Below, in pieces: positions 42,981-51,936 of a stretch of 64,000 nt of DNA (positions are counted from its first letter, which is position 1; each line of letters opens with the position of its first letter). A program made the translations under genes and the position numbers. Where the stretch lies: positions 581,013 through 645,012 of the forward strand of contig NZ_LMEZ01000009.1 of assembly GCF_001426545.1 (NCBI RefSeq), written 5' to 3'. This DNA is from Mycobacterium sp. Root135. GTDB lineage: Bacteria; Actinomycetota; Actinomycetes; Mycobacteriales; Mycobacteriaceae. Under the pieces are notes generated by a model, which saw only the letters and a program-made list of their open reading frames with translations, had not been told where the DNA came from and searched no databases.

Positions 42981-43952
42981 GTGAAGCAGACCCTCCCCGC
43001 CGGGCTGGCGGCCACCTCCGTGGTGGCCGCGTCCAGCGCCAACCTCGGCCCCGGCTTCGACAGCCTCGGTCTTGCGTTGAGTCTCTACGACGAAATCTAC
43101 GTCGAGACAACGGAATCCGGCATTCGTGTCGAGGTCGACGGTGAAGGCGCGGGACAGGTTCCGCTGGACTCCACCCACCTGGTGGTTCGTGCCATCGAAC
43201 GTGGTCTTGCGGCGGCGGGTGTCTGCGCCGACGGCTTGATCGTCCGGTCGCGCAACGCAATTCCGCATTCGCGCGGGCTCGGATCGTCGGCCGCGGCCGT
43301 CGTCGGCGGCCTGGCGGCAGCCAACGGCCTTGTCGCGCAGAGTGATTCGCCGACGTTGTCGGAAGATAAGTTGGTTCAGCTGTCGTCGGAGTTCGAGGGG
43401 CATCCGGACAACGCGTCGGCTGCCGTGCTCGGTGGTGCCGTGGTGTCGTGGACCGAGGACGACCGGCCGCTCACTCGGTACGCCGCCGCGCGGTTGAGCC
43501 TGCATCCCGACATCCATCTGTTCCCCGCCGTGCCCCAGATTCGGTCGTCGACCGCCGAGACGCGCGCGGTGCTGCCCGACCATGTCAGCCACGTCGACGC
43601 CCGGTTCAACCTGAGCAGGGCGGCGTTGATGGTGGTGGCGCTCACCGAACGCCCCGACCTGCTGATGGCCGCCACCGAGGACCGCCTGCACCAGCCGCAA
43701 CGGGCGGCGGCGCTGCCCGCCTCGGCGGAATACCTCGAGATCCTGCGCCGTTGTGGAGTGGCAGCGGTGCTTTCGGGTGCCGGGCCTGCGGTGATCGCGT
43801 TCAGCACCGAGCCGGAACTGCCGGCCGAGGCCGTCCAGTACGGCGTCGCCCACGGTTTTGCCGTGGGGGAGATGGCGGTTGGCCAGGGTGTTCGCTGGGC
43901 GACGGCGCAAGCAGTCGGTGGCGACGTCCGCGTCGCAACCGCGACCGAATAG
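42981..43952 (+). CDS. thrB: Homoserine kinase
   Basis: A 323-residue GHMP kinase: ASSANLGPGFDSLGLAL at the N-terminus, the ATP loop IPHSRGLGSSAAAVVGGLAAANG, and GVAAVLSGAGPAVIAF near the C-terminus. It phosphorylates homoserine for ThrC. GTG start at 42981, giving the family N-terminus directly. Confidence 0.97.
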   Translation: MKQTLPAGLAATSVVAASSANLGPGFDSLGLALSLYDEIYVETTESGIRVEVDGEGAGQVPLDSTHLVVRAIERGLAAAGVCADGLIVRSRNAIPHSRGLGSSAAAVVGGLAAANGLVAQSDSPTLSEDKLVQLSSEFEGHPDNASAAVLGGAVVSWTEDDRPLTRYAAARLSLHPDIHLFPAVPQIRSSTAETRAVLPDHVSHVDARFNLSRAALMVVALTERPDLLMAATEDRLHQPQRAAALPASAEYLEILRRCGVAAVLSGAGPAVIAFSTEPELPAEAVQYGVAHGFAVGEMAVGQGVRWATAQAVGGDVRVATATE

Positions 43953-44254
43953 TTGACAGGCGCCACACGGGAATCACGGTGTTTCTTGCTTCCCGCGACG
44001 ATGCGGGTTATTCTCGCTTTCGTCCAGCAATCGCACCTTCTGTGCCTGCGCCTACACTAGGACGACTACCAATCCTTCTCATGGATGACGTTTCCCCGCA
44101 TGGCGGAGAATCCCGGCGATCACCGTTGCACGTCAATGGTTTGCGCACAGGCAATTGTGGGACATAAGGCATTCGGTAGCCGGCATTTAGCGGATCAGCT
44201 GAAATGCGACGAACCCTCGCAGAATCGGATCAGCGAGGGAAAGAAAGGAAATCC
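43953..44254 (+). promoter_or_regulatory. rho promoter region and long leader
   Basis: About 300 bases precede the rho GTG. TTGCTT (43986-43991), 17 bases and TATTCT (44009-44014) make a good promoter; TACACT (44053-44058) is a second -10. Either would leave a leader of 190-235 bases, a common site for Rho autoregulation by early termination. AAAGGAA precedes the start. No riboswitch is recognised. Confidence 0.55.
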
Positions 44255-46447
44255 GTGTCTGATACGGACCTCATCACGGCTGAAGGCAGTAGCGACGGCG
44301 TCGAACTGCCGAATCCCGTGAATTCACCCATCTCGGAAGCGGTTTCGGCTGCGCCTGCGAAGGCGACGACCGTGGTGGCCTCCGGCGACCGCCCCACCGC
44401 GTTGACCGCGATGGTGCTCCCCGACCTTCGTGCCCTTGCGGGCCAGCTTGGCATCAAGGGTTCCTCGGGCATGCGCAAGAGCGAGCTCATTGCCGCCATT
44501 CGCGAGAACCGTGGCGACAACACCGGTGCCAGCGCTGCCGCGGCTCCGGCCAAGGCGGCCGCCGAGCCGACGCCCGCCGTCGCCGAGGCTGCCCCCGCGG
44601 CCGACGTCGCCGCTGGTGACGCCCCGGAGCGGCCCGTCCGCGCCCGCCGCGAGCGTCGCGGTGCGTCGCGCAGTGCCGGTGCTGCCGTCGAGCCCCAGGA
44701 ATCCGGCGAGCAGACCGCGAAGGTCGAGCAGCCGCAGGACAAGGCTCCCGAAGTGAAGGCCGCAACCGAGCAGAAGGCCGCCCCCGAGGCAGCGCCCGCG
44801 GACAAGCCGGACAAGGGTGCCGAGAAGGCAGCCAAGACCGACGACGCCGACAAGAAGGACGCCGTCCAGGCCGAGGCCCCGCGTACCAACGAGCGCCAGA
44901 ACAACGGCGGGCGTCAGGGCAACCGCAACGACGGTGGCAACGACCGCAACGACGGCGGTGGCGAGCGGCAGAACAACCGCAACGAGGGCGGTAACAACCG
45001 CAACGAGGGCGGCAACAACCGCAACGACGGCGGTGGCGAGCGGCAGAACAACCGCAACGACGGTGGCAACAACCGCAACGACAACGCCAACAACCGCGGC
45101 AACAACAACGCGAACAGCAACAACAACAACAACAACTCGAACAACAACGTCAACGACGACGATGACGACGAGCGGGGTGGCCGGCGCGGTCGCCGGTTCC
45201 GTGACCGCAGGCGTCGCGGCGAGCGTGGCGACACCCAGGGCGGCGGCGGCAACAACGACCGCGACACCGAACTGCGCGAAGACGACGTCGTCCAGCCCGT
45301 CGCGGGCATCCTCGACGTGCTCGACAACTACGCGTTCGTCCGCACCTCCGGGTACCTGGCGGGCACGAACGACGTCTACGTCTCGATGAACATGGTTCGC
45401 AAGAACGGTCTGCGCCGCGGCGACGCCATCATCGGCGCCGTCCGCGTGGCCCGCGAAGGCGAAAGCGGCGCCAACAGCAATAGCCAGAACCCGCGGCAGA
45501 AGTTCAACCCGCTGGTGCGGCTGGACTCGGTCAACGGCGGCCCCGTCGAAGATGCCAGGAACCGTCCCGACTTCCAGAAGCTGACGCCGCTCTACCCGAA
45601 CCAGCGTCTGCGCCTCGAGACCAAGTCCGAGCTGTTGACCACCCGCGTCATCGACCTGATCATGCCGATCGGCAAGGGTCAGCGCGCGCTGATCGTCTCG
45701 CCGCCAAAGGCCGGTAAGACGATGGTGCTGCAGAGCATCGCCAACGCGATCACCGTCAACAACCCCGAGTGCCACCTGATGGTGGTGCTGGTCGACGAGC
45801 GACCCGAAGAGGTCACCGACATGCAGCGCTCGGTCAAGGGTGAGGTCATTGCCTCCACCTTCGACCGGCCGCCGTCAGACCACACCGCAGTCGCCGAGCT
45901 GGCCATCGAGCGCGCCAAGCGCCTCGTCGAGCAGGGCAAGGACGTCGTCGTATTGCTCGACTCCATCACCCGGCTCGGCCGCGCGTACAACAACGCGTCG
46001 CCCGCCTCCGGCCGGATCCTGTCCGGTGGCGTCGACTCGACGGCGCTGTACCCGCCGAAGCGCTTCCTCGGCGCGGCACGCAACATCGAAGACGGTGGCT
46101 CGCTGACGATCATCGCCACGGCGCTGGTCGAGACCGGTTCGATGGGTGACACGGTCATCTACGAAGAGTTCAAGGGCACCGGCAACGCCGAGCTCAAGCT
46201 CGACCGCAAGATCGCCGAGCGCCGGGTCTTCCCCGCGGTGGACGTCAACCCGTCCAACACCCGCAAGGACGAACTGCTGCTGTCCACCGACGAGTTCGCC
46301 GTCGTGCACAAGCTGCGCCGGGTGCTGTCGGGTCTTGACTCGCACCAGGCCATCGACCTGCTGATGAGCCAGCTGCGCAAGACGAAGAACAACTACGAGT
46401 TCCTCGTCCAGGTTTCCAAGAACACGCCGGGAACCGACAACGACTAA
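44255..46447 (+). CDS. rho: Transcription termination factor Rho with long disordered insert
   Basis: A 730-residue Rho, far longer than the 419 residues of E. coli. GTG 44255 follows AAAGGA and gives VSDTDLITAEG, as in other mycobacteria. A Rho_N (SAP-like) segment is at ~45-80. Ala/Pro/Glu-rich sequence follows, then from ~220 an Asn/Arg/Gly-rich repeat region (NNRNDGG units) to ~305. The RNA-binding OSB fold (LDVLDNYAFVRTSGYL) and the ATPase with PPKAGKT at ~483 and LLDSITRLGRAYN complete the motor. It ends untranslated transcripts using ATP. Confidence 0.97.
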   Translation: MSDTDLITAEGSSDGVELPNPVNSPISEAVSAAPAKATTVVASGDRPTALTAMVLPDLRALAGQLGIKGSSGMRKSELIAAIRENRGDNTGASAAAAPAKAAAEPTPAVAEAAPAADVAAGDAPERPVRARRERRGASRSAGAAVEPQESGEQTAKVEQPQDKAPEVKAATEQKAAPEAAPADKPDKGAEKAAKTDDADKKDAVQAEAPRTNERQNNGGRQGNRNDGGNDRNDGGGERQNNRNEGGNNRNEGGNNRNDGGGERQNNRNDGGNNRNDNANNRGNNNANSNNNNNNSNNNVNDDDDDERGGRRGRRFRDRRRRGERGDTQGGGGNNDRDTELREDDVVQPVAGILDVLDNYAFVRTSGYLAGTNDVYVSMNMVRKNGLRRGDAIIGAVRVAREGESGANSNSQNPRQKFNPLVRLDSVNGGPVEDARNRPDFQKLTPLYPNQRLRLETKSELLTTRVIDLIMPIGKGQRALIVSPPKAGKTMVLQSIANAITVNNPECHLMVVLVDERPEEVTDMQRSVKGEVIASTFDRPPSDHTAVAELAIERAKRLVEQGKDVVVLLDSITRLGRAYNNASPASGRILSGGVDSTALYPPKRFLGAARNIEDGGSLTIIATALVETGSMGDTVIYEEFKGTGNAELKLDRKIAERRVFPAVDVNPSNTRKDELLLSTDEFAVVHKLRRVLSGLDSHQAIDLLMSQLRKTKNNYEFLVQVSKNTPGTDND
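44925..45165 (+). repeat. In-frame 21-bp repeats in rho
   Basis: Degenerate repeats coding the 7-residue unit NNRN(D/E)GG, interrupted twice by GERQ, followed by an Asn-run (NNNANSNNNNNNSNNN). All copies are in frame. Such repeats can change length by slippage. Confidence 0.8.
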
Positions 46448-46462
46448 GAACAGCTAGTACGC

Positions 46463-46492
46463 GAGAGCCCCCGACCATGGTCGGGGGCTCTC
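46463..46492. terminator. rho terminator hairpin
   Basis: GAGAGCCCCCGACC and its perfect complement form a 14-bp stem around AT, 15 bases after the rho stop. The convergent TetR gene ends 8 bases beyond, so it serves both. Confidence 0.88.
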
Positions 46493-46499
46493 CGCGTTT

Positions 46500-47138
46500 C
46501 TAGGCCAGCGCGGGGTCGGACCTCAGGCCGGGCATGACGTAGCGGCGGACGTGAGCCAGCACCGCGTCGTGGTCGCTGGGGTCGAGTCGTTGCCCCGGCA
46601 CGGTGGCCAACGAAAGCAGCGCGCGGGCAACCCATTCCGAGGCCTCGGCGACGTCGGTGTCGGGGTGGATCTCGCCACGTTCCTTGGCGACGACGAGGTA
46701 TCTGGTCCAGAACTCGCCCAGGTCCGGCACCAGGCCCTGAACGCCCGCACCGGCGCAGGCCGCGAACTCCTCTGGCTCCTCCAGTCGCAGCTTCATCAGG
46801 ATGGTGCCCGGATCGGCGTAGGCGGTGCGTCCGTGCCGGATGCCCGCCGCGATCTGTTCGTCCAGGCCCTCGATCTGTTCCAGCATCGCGTGCGAGTCCG
46901 ACCAGTACGCCTCGTTGAGACGCACGATCGCCGCTCCGAGCAGCGCGTTCTTGTCGGGGAAGTGCCGGTAGAGCCAGCCCCGTGAGACGCCCGCGACCTC
47001 GGCGACCTCGGACACCGTCGTCGAGCGAATCCCCTTGGCGCGCAGACACACCTCGGCCGCGTCGATCAGCCTGTCCCGCACGGTCTTGGCCGCCGGCCGG
47101 GGTGCGGTGGCGCTCGTCAACGGCGGGCTCCTGTTCAT
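46500..47138 (-). CDS. TetR-family regulator
   Basis: A 212-residue regulator from ATG 47138; an extended frame upstream is open but lacks a ribosome site. HTH: TVSEVAEVAGVSRGWLYRHFPDKNALLG at ~40-67. It is divergent from an acyl-CoA synthetase gene 115 bases away and probably controls it, as many mycobacterial TetR proteins control lipid genes. This pair is not present between rho and rpmE in M. tuberculosis. Confidence 0.87.
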   Translation of the reverse strand: MNRSPPLTSATAPRPAAKTVRDRLIDAAEVCLRAKGIRSTTVSEVAEVAGVSRGWLYRHFPDKNALLGAAIVRLNEAYWSDSHAMLEQIEGLDEQIAAGIRHGRTAYADPGTILMKLRLEEPEEFAACAGAGVQGLVPDLGEFWTRYLVVAKERGEIHPDTDVAEASEWVARALLSLATVPGQRLDPSDHDAVLAHVRRYVMPGLRSDPALA

Positions 47139-47253
47139 TTCAGCGCGATGGGTGGATCTGTGCATTCTGCCCGTTGCCAGACGGTACCGTTGTCGCTGGT
47201 CGCCAGTAGACACTTCGCGGTTTCTGTTCACTTACGGATCGAGGTAGCCAGCG

Positions 47254-48837
47254 ATGGCGGACACACTCCAGCAGCTGCTCCGGACGAGGGCCGACCTCGA
47301 CACGGTCGCCGTCAAGCACGGTGACGCGTCGTGGACCTGGCGCCAGCACGTCGCCGAGGCCACCCGACAGGCCTCGGCCGTCATCGCCGCCGCAGACCCG
47401 TCGCGGCCCCTGCACGTCGGCGTCCTCATGGGCAACACCCCCGGGATGCTCACCTCGTTGGCCGCCGCCGGGCTCGGCGGCTACGTCCTGTGCGGGATCA
47501 ACACCACCCGTCGCGGCGAGGCGATCGCCCGCGACGTCGCCCGCGTCGACTGCCAACTGCTGATCACCGACCCCGAACACCGCCACCTGCTCGACGGCCT
47601 CGACCTGCCCGGCGTCACCGTCGTCGACGTGGGCGCCGAGGAGTGGGCCGCGCGGCTCCGTGCCGCACCAGCGCTGGTGCCGCACCGCGAAGTCGGCGCC
47701 GACGACACCTTCATGATGATCTTCACCTCAGGGACCAGCGGGGAGCCAAAGGCCGTCGAGGTGCCCCACGCGATGGTGCTCTTCGCAGGCAGCGCCTTGG
47801 TGCAGAGGTACGGCCTCGGCGAATCCGACGTCTGCTACCTGGCCATGCCGTTGTTCCACTCCAACGCCGTCTACGCGGGCTGGAGCGTGGCGCTCGGCGC
47901 GGGTGCGGCCATGGTTCCCGCCGCGTTCTCCGCGTCGCGCTTCCTGTCCGACGTGCGCCGGCACGGGGCCACCTACATGAACTACGTCGGCAAGCCGCTG
48001 GCCTACATCCTCGCGACGTCCGAGCAACCCGACGACCACGACAACACGCTGCGGATCGCCTTCGGCAACGAGGCCGCCGACCGCGACATCGAGGAATTCG
48101 GTCGCCGATTCGGCTGCGAGGTGTGGGACGGTTTCGGGTCGACGGAGACCGCCGTGATCATCACCCGGCCCGACGGCTGCCCGACGGGGTCCATCGGCCA
48201 GGGGTTCCCCGGGGTGGCCGTCTACGACCCGGAAACGGTCACCGAATGCGCCGTCGCCCGATTCGACGAGACGGGGGCGCTGGCCAACCCCGACGAGGCG
48301 ACGGGGGAGTTGGTCAACACCAGCGGAAGCGGACTCTTCCGCGGGTACTACAACGATCCCGGGGCGACGGATCAGCGGTTGCGCCACGGCATGTACTGGT
48401 CCGGGGACCTCGCCTACCGCGACGCCGACGGCTGGATCTACCTCGCGGGCCGCACCGGCGATTGGATGCGGGTCGACGGCGAAAATCTGACGACCGCCCC
48501 GATCGAACGAATATTGTTGCGGCTCAACGTCATCAGCCGCGTCGCCGTGTACCCGGTGCCCGACGAGCACGTCGGCGATCAGGTGATGGCCGCGTTGGTG
48601 CTTCGCGACGACGCCGACCTGACCCCCGAAGAGTTCACCGAATTCCTCGGCGCTCAGCGGGACATGTCGCCGAAGGCGTGGCCCCGCTACGTGTGGATCG
48701 CCGACGACCTCCCGACCACGGCGACCAACAAGATCCTCAAGCGCGAGCTGGTCGCCCTCGGCGTCGACCCGGCCGGGCGCGAGCTGTGGCGCCGCGACCG
48801 CGCCCGGTTCGACCCGGTGGTCCCGGCGGACCGCTGA
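47254..48837 (+). CDS. Acyl-CoA synthetase (AMP-binding, FadD-like)
   Basis: A 527-residue ANL-superfamily enzyme: ATP loop MIFTSGTSGEPKAVEV at ~153-168, A5 WDGFGSTETAV, A7/A8 YWSGDLAYRDADGWIYLAGRTGDWMRVDGENL-type region, and the C-terminal catalytic Lys in TATNKILKRELV. It activates a carboxylic acid, probably fatty or steroid-derived, as acyl-AMP and then acyl-CoA. It looks closest to the FadD17-like group but I do not assign the symbol. The chain-length specificity is unknown. Confidence 0.9.
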   Translation: MADTLQQLLRTRADLDTVAVKHGDASWTWRQHVAEATRQASAVIAAADPSRPLHVGVLMGNTPGMLTSLAAAGLGGYVLCGINTTRRGEAIARDVARVDCQLLITDPEHRHLLDGLDLPGVTVVDVGAEEWAARLRAAPALVPHREVGADDTFMMIFTSGTSGEPKAVEVPHAMVLFAGSALVQRYGLGESDVCYLAMPLFHSNAVYAGWSVALGAGAAMVPAAFSASRFLSDVRRHGATYMNYVGKPLAYILATSEQPDDHDNTLRIAFGNEAADRDIEEFGRRFGCEVWDGFGSTETAVIITRPDGCPTGSIGQGFPGVAVYDPETVTECAVARFDETGALANPDEATGELVNTSGSGLFRGYYNDPGATDQRLRHGMYWSGDLAYRDADGWIYLAGRTGDWMRVDGENLTTAPIERILLRLNVISRVAVYPVPDEHVGDQVMAALVLRDDADLTPEEFTEFLGAQRDMSPKAWPRYVWIADDLPTTATNKILKRELVALGVDPAGRELWRRDRARFDPVVPADR

Positions 48838-48987
48838 GCTCGGCGGAATATGCCCCGGTGTGCGCGCGTTTATGACTCTGACGGCTGACCTGGCATAATC
48901 GTCCGTCGACCCCTCGGTTCCGGTTCACGTTTGAGATCAGGTCAGGATCTCGGACGACCCGGCGGCCAACGATAGAAGAGGACCAAC
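48838..48987 (+). promoter_or_regulatory. rpmE promoter and leader
   Basis: CATAAT (48894-48899) preceded by TGG is an extended -10; TATGAC (48871-48876) is a weak -35 at 17 bases. The leader is about 80 bases and ends in AAGAGGACCAAC before the ATG. No S-box or zinc-specific site is recognised. Confidence 0.45.
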
Positions 48988-49227
48988 ATGAAATCGGGTA
49001 TTCACCCCAACTACGTAGAGACCAACGTCGTCTGCGGCTGTGGAAACAGCTTCCAGACGCGTAGCACCAAGGAGAGCGGCCACATCGTGGTCGAGGTCTG
49101 CTCCCAGTGCCACCCCTTCTACACCGGCAAGCAGAAGATTCTCGACAGCGGCGGCCGCGTCGCACGCTTCGAGAAGCGCTACGGAAAGCGCGCTGGGGCC
49201 GCTGAGAAGGTCGAAGCCGACAAGTAG
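48988..49227 (+). CDS. rpmE: 50S ribosomal protein L31 (zinc-binding form)
   Basis: A 79-residue L31 with all four zinc Cys: VVCGCGN (16 and 18) and EVCSQCHPF (about 37 and 40). This is the Cys-containing form used when zinc is sufficient. It is the first gene of the rpmE-prfA-prmC block. Confidence 0.97.
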   Translation: MKSGIHPNYVETNVVCGCGNSFQTRSTKESGHIVVEVCSQCHPFYTGKQKILDSGGRVARFEKRYGKRAGAAEKVEADK

Positions 49228-49236
49228 CTGTCCTTT

Positions 49237-49278
49237 CGGCGCCCGTCCTGTCGCATTCGTCGACGGGGTCGGGCGCCG
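49237..49278 (+). terminator. Long hairpin between rpmE and prfA
   Basis: CGGCGCCCG (49237-49245) pairs perfectly with CGGGCGCCG (49270-49278), and inner CCTGTCG pairs with CGACGGG (one G-T). The stem has about 16 pairs and follows the rpmE stop by 9 bases. It probably ends or trims a fraction of rpmE transcripts, letting r-protein exceed release factor. Confidence 0.7.
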
Positions 49279-49317
49279 ATTGCGTTTCCGGTCACTGTTT
49301 GAAAGAGAGAAGGCACG

Positions 49318-50397
49318 ATGGCGGCCACCGATTCGGCGACGAGGGTCGACGCGCTCCTCGCCGAGCACGCCGACCTCGAAACTCAACTCTCGGACCCGGC
49401 GCTGCACGCCGACGCCGGGGCTGCCCGCAGGGTGGGTCGCCGGTTCGCGCAGTTGGCGCCGATCGTGTCCACCCACCGCAAGCTGGAGACGGCCCGCGGT
49501 GACCTCGAAGCCGCCAAGGAGCTCGCGACCGAGGACGCCTCCTTCGCCGCCGAGGTACCCGAACTGACCACGCGCGTCGCCGAACTCGAACAGCAGCTCA
49601 GCGATTTGCTGGCCCCCCGCGACCCGCACGATGCCGACGACGTCGTGATGGAAGTGAAGTCGGGGGAGGGCGGCGAGGAATCGGCACTGTTCGCCGCCGA
49701 TCTCGCCCGCATGTACATCCGGTACGCCGAGCGGCACGGCTGGAACGTCACCGTGCTCGACGAGACCTACTCCGATCTCGGCGGCTACAAGGACGCCACA
49801 CTCCAGATCGCCAGCAAGGGCGACACGGCCGACGGCGTCTGGTCCCGCCTCAAGTTCGAAGGCGGCGTGCACCGCGTGCAGCGCGTGCCCGTCACCGAGT
49901 CCCAGGGCCGCGTGCACACCTCCGCGGCCGGGGTCCTGGTGTACCCCGAGCCCGAGGACGTCGCCGCCGTCCAGATCGACGAATCCGACCTGCGCATCGA
50001 CGTCTACCGGTCCTCCGGCAAGGGCGGCCAGGGTGTCAACACCACCGACTCCGCGGTCCGCATCACCCACCTGCCGACCAACATCGTCGTCACGTGTCAA
50101 AACGAGCGGTCGCAGCTGCAGAACAAGGCCCGCGCGATGGTCGTACTCGCCGCCCGCCTGCAGGCACTCGCCGAGGAGCAGGCCTCCGCCGACGCGTCGG
50201 CCGACCGTGCCAGCCAGATCCGCACCGTCGACCGCAGCGAGCGCATCCGGACCTACAACTACCCCGAGAACCGGATCACCGACCACCGCGTGGGGTTCAA
50301 GGCGCACAACCTCGACCAGGTCCTCGACGGGGACCTCGACGCGATGTTCGACGCCTTGGCCGCCGCCGACAGACAAGCCAGGCTGCAGGAGACATGA
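49318..50397 (+). CDS. prfA: Peptide chain release factor 1
   Basis: A 359-residue RF1. GGQ is in SSGKGGQGVNTTDSAVR at ~235 and the codon-recognition PxT is PVT in RVPVTESQGRVHTS. It releases proteins at UAA/UAG. The next gene, prmC, whose product methylates the GGQ glutamine, overlaps it by four bases. Confidence 0.97.
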   Translation: MAATDSATRVDALLAEHADLETQLSDPALHADAGAARRVGRRFAQLAPIVSTHRKLETARGDLEAAKELATEDASFAAEVPELTTRVAELEQQLSDLLAPRDPHDADDVVMEVKSGEGGEESALFAADLARMYIRYAERHGWNVTVLDETYSDLGGYKDATLQIASKGDTADGVWSRLKFEGGVHRVQRVPVTESQGRVHTSAAGVLVYPEPEDVAAVQIDESDLRIDVYRSSGKGGQGVNTTDSAVRITHLPTNIVVTCQNERSQLQNKARAMVVLAARLQALAEEQASADASADRASQIRTVDRSERIRTYNYPENRITDHRVGFKAHNLDQVLDGDLDAMFDALAAADRQARLQET

Positions 50398-51248
50398 CGC
50401 GCCTGCGGCGGGCCATCGACGATGCGGCACGCACGCTAGCGCAGGCAGGAATCGACAGCGCACACGTCGACGCCGAACTCCTCGCCGCGCACGTCGCGGG
50501 CGTGAACCGCGGAGTGCTGCGGTTCCACGATCCCGACGACGGCTTCTACGGGAGCTACCGCACACTGGTCGACGCCAGGGCGCGCCGGATTCCGCTGCAA
50601 CACCTCACCGCCACCGCGGCGTTCGGCCCGCTGCTGCTCACCGTGGGGCCCGGTGTGTTCATCCCGCGACCCGAGACCGAGGCGTTGCTGGAATGGGCGC
50701 TCAAGCAACGACTTCCACCCTCACCGGTCGTCGTGGACCTCTGCACCGGGTCGGGAGCGTTGGCCGCCGCCCTTGCCGACGGGACACCCGGCGCCCACGT
50801 CGTCGCCGTCGAGGACTCACCGGAAGCGCTGTCCTACGCCCGGCGCAACTGTGCGGGCCATGACGTCGAGCTCGTCGAGGCCGACGTCACCAGTCCCGGA
50901 TTGCTGAGCGAGCGCGACGGCACAGTCGACCTGCTCGTCTCGAACCCCCCGTACATCCCGGACGGCGCCGTGCTGGATCCCGAAGTGGCCGAACATGATC
51001 CGGCTCACGCGCTGTTCGGCGGTCCGGACGGAATGCGGGTCATCGGGCCGATCGTCACCCTCGCCGCCCGGCTGCTGCGCTCAGGTGCCACCGTCGGCGT
51101 CGAGCACGACGACGAGACCGCCGCGGCGACCGTCGCACTCTTCGAGCGCTCCGGTGCCTTCACCGACGTGACGTCACGTCGGGATCTCGCCGGTCGCCCC
51201 CGGTTCGTCACCGCAACGAGGAAGGGGCAGGCTGGAGCTCATGAGTGA
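50394..51248 (+). CDS. prmC: Release factor glutamine methyltransferase
   Basis: A 284-residue SAM enzyme: VVVDLCTGSGALAAAL binds SAM and NPPY (LVSNPPYIPDGA) holds the target Gln. The N-terminal helical domain recognises release factors. ATG 50394 lies within the prfA stop. The end overlaps the next gene by 8 bases. Confidence 0.95.
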   Translation: MTRLRRAIDDAARTLAQAGIDSAHVDAELLAAHVAGVNRGVLRFHDPDDGFYGSYRTLVDARARRIPLQHLTATAAFGPLLLTVGPGVFIPRPETEALLEWALKQRLPPSPVVVDLCTGSGALAAALADGTPGAHVVAVEDSPEALSYARRNCAGHDVELVEADVTSPGLLSERDGTVDLLVSNPPYIPDGAVLDPEVAEHDPAHALFGGPDGMRVIGPIVTLAARLLRSGATVGVEHDDETAAATVALFERSGAFTDVTSRRDLAGRPRFVTATRKGQAGAHE

Positions 51249-51906
51249 GGTATTCGACTGCGCGGACGAGACCCAACGATCCACCGGAATCGCGTCGGCG
51301 ATCAGCGCGCTCAAGGGCGGCAGCCTCGTGGTGATGCCCACCGACACCGTCTACGGCATCGGCGCCGACGCGTTCGACGGAGCCGCGGTTGCCGCTCTGC
51401 TGGCCGCCAAGGGCCGCGGCCGCGACATGCCCGTTCCCGTCCTCGTCGGGTCCTGGCACACCATTGACGGGTTGGTGTACTCGGTGCCCGAGTCGGCGAG
51501 AGAGCTCATCCGCGCGTTCTGGCCAGGGGCGCTCAGCCTCGTCGTGCAGCAGGCGCCGTCGCTGCAATGGGACCTCGGCGACGCGCAGGGCACGGTCATG
51601 CTCCGGATGCCGCTGCATCCGGTCGCGATCGACCTGCTCCGCGAGGTCGGGCCGATGGCGGTCTCGAGTGCCAACATCTCCGGCCGGCCCGCCGCCGTCA
51701 CGGCCGCCGACGCCCGCGAACAGCTGGGTGACCTGGTCGAGGTCTACCTGGAAGCCGGTCCGTCCGCCAACGGCGCGGCCTCGACGATCGTCGACCTGAC
51801 CGGTGCCCAACCCCGCATTTTGCGCGAGGGCCCCGTCTCGTCGGCGGCCATCGCGACCGTGCTCGGAGTCGACGCGGAGACGCTGACGAACGCGACGTCG
51901 ACCTAG
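51241..51906 (+). CDS. L-threonylcarbamoyladenylate synthase (YrdC/Sua5)
   Basis: A 221-residue YrdC-fold protein: GGSLVVMPTDTVYGIGADAF, LLAAKGRGRDMPVPVLV and SSANISGRPAAV are family hallmarks. It makes threonylcarbamoyl-AMP for the t6A37 modification of ANN-decoding tRNAs. Co-transcribed with prmC. Confidence 0.95.
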   Translation: MSEVFDCADETQRSTGIASAISALKGGSLVVMPTDTVYGIGADAFDGAAVAALLAAKGRGRDMPVPVLVGSWHTIDGLVYSVPESARELIRAFWPGALSLVVQQAPSLQWDLGDAQGTVMLRMPLHPVAIDLLREVGPMAVSSANISGRPAAVTAADAREQLGDLVEVYLEAGPSANGAASTIVDLTGAQPRILREGPVSSAAIATVLGVDAETLTNATST

Positions 51907-51923
51907 GTCTCAGGTAGGTCCAG

Positions 51924-51936
51924 TACATTTCACCGC
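51924..51936 (+). promoter_or_regulatory. -10 box giving a leaderless wecA transcript
   Basis: TACATT (51924-51929) ends seven bases before GTG 51937 and there is no ribosome site, suggesting a transcript that starts at the codon. Confidence 0.45.

Noticed and set aside
44324..45775. Antisense frame opposite rho rich in Val and Leu
   Set aside because: It is the complement of the Asn/Arg repeat region and looks hydrophobic only because of that composition.
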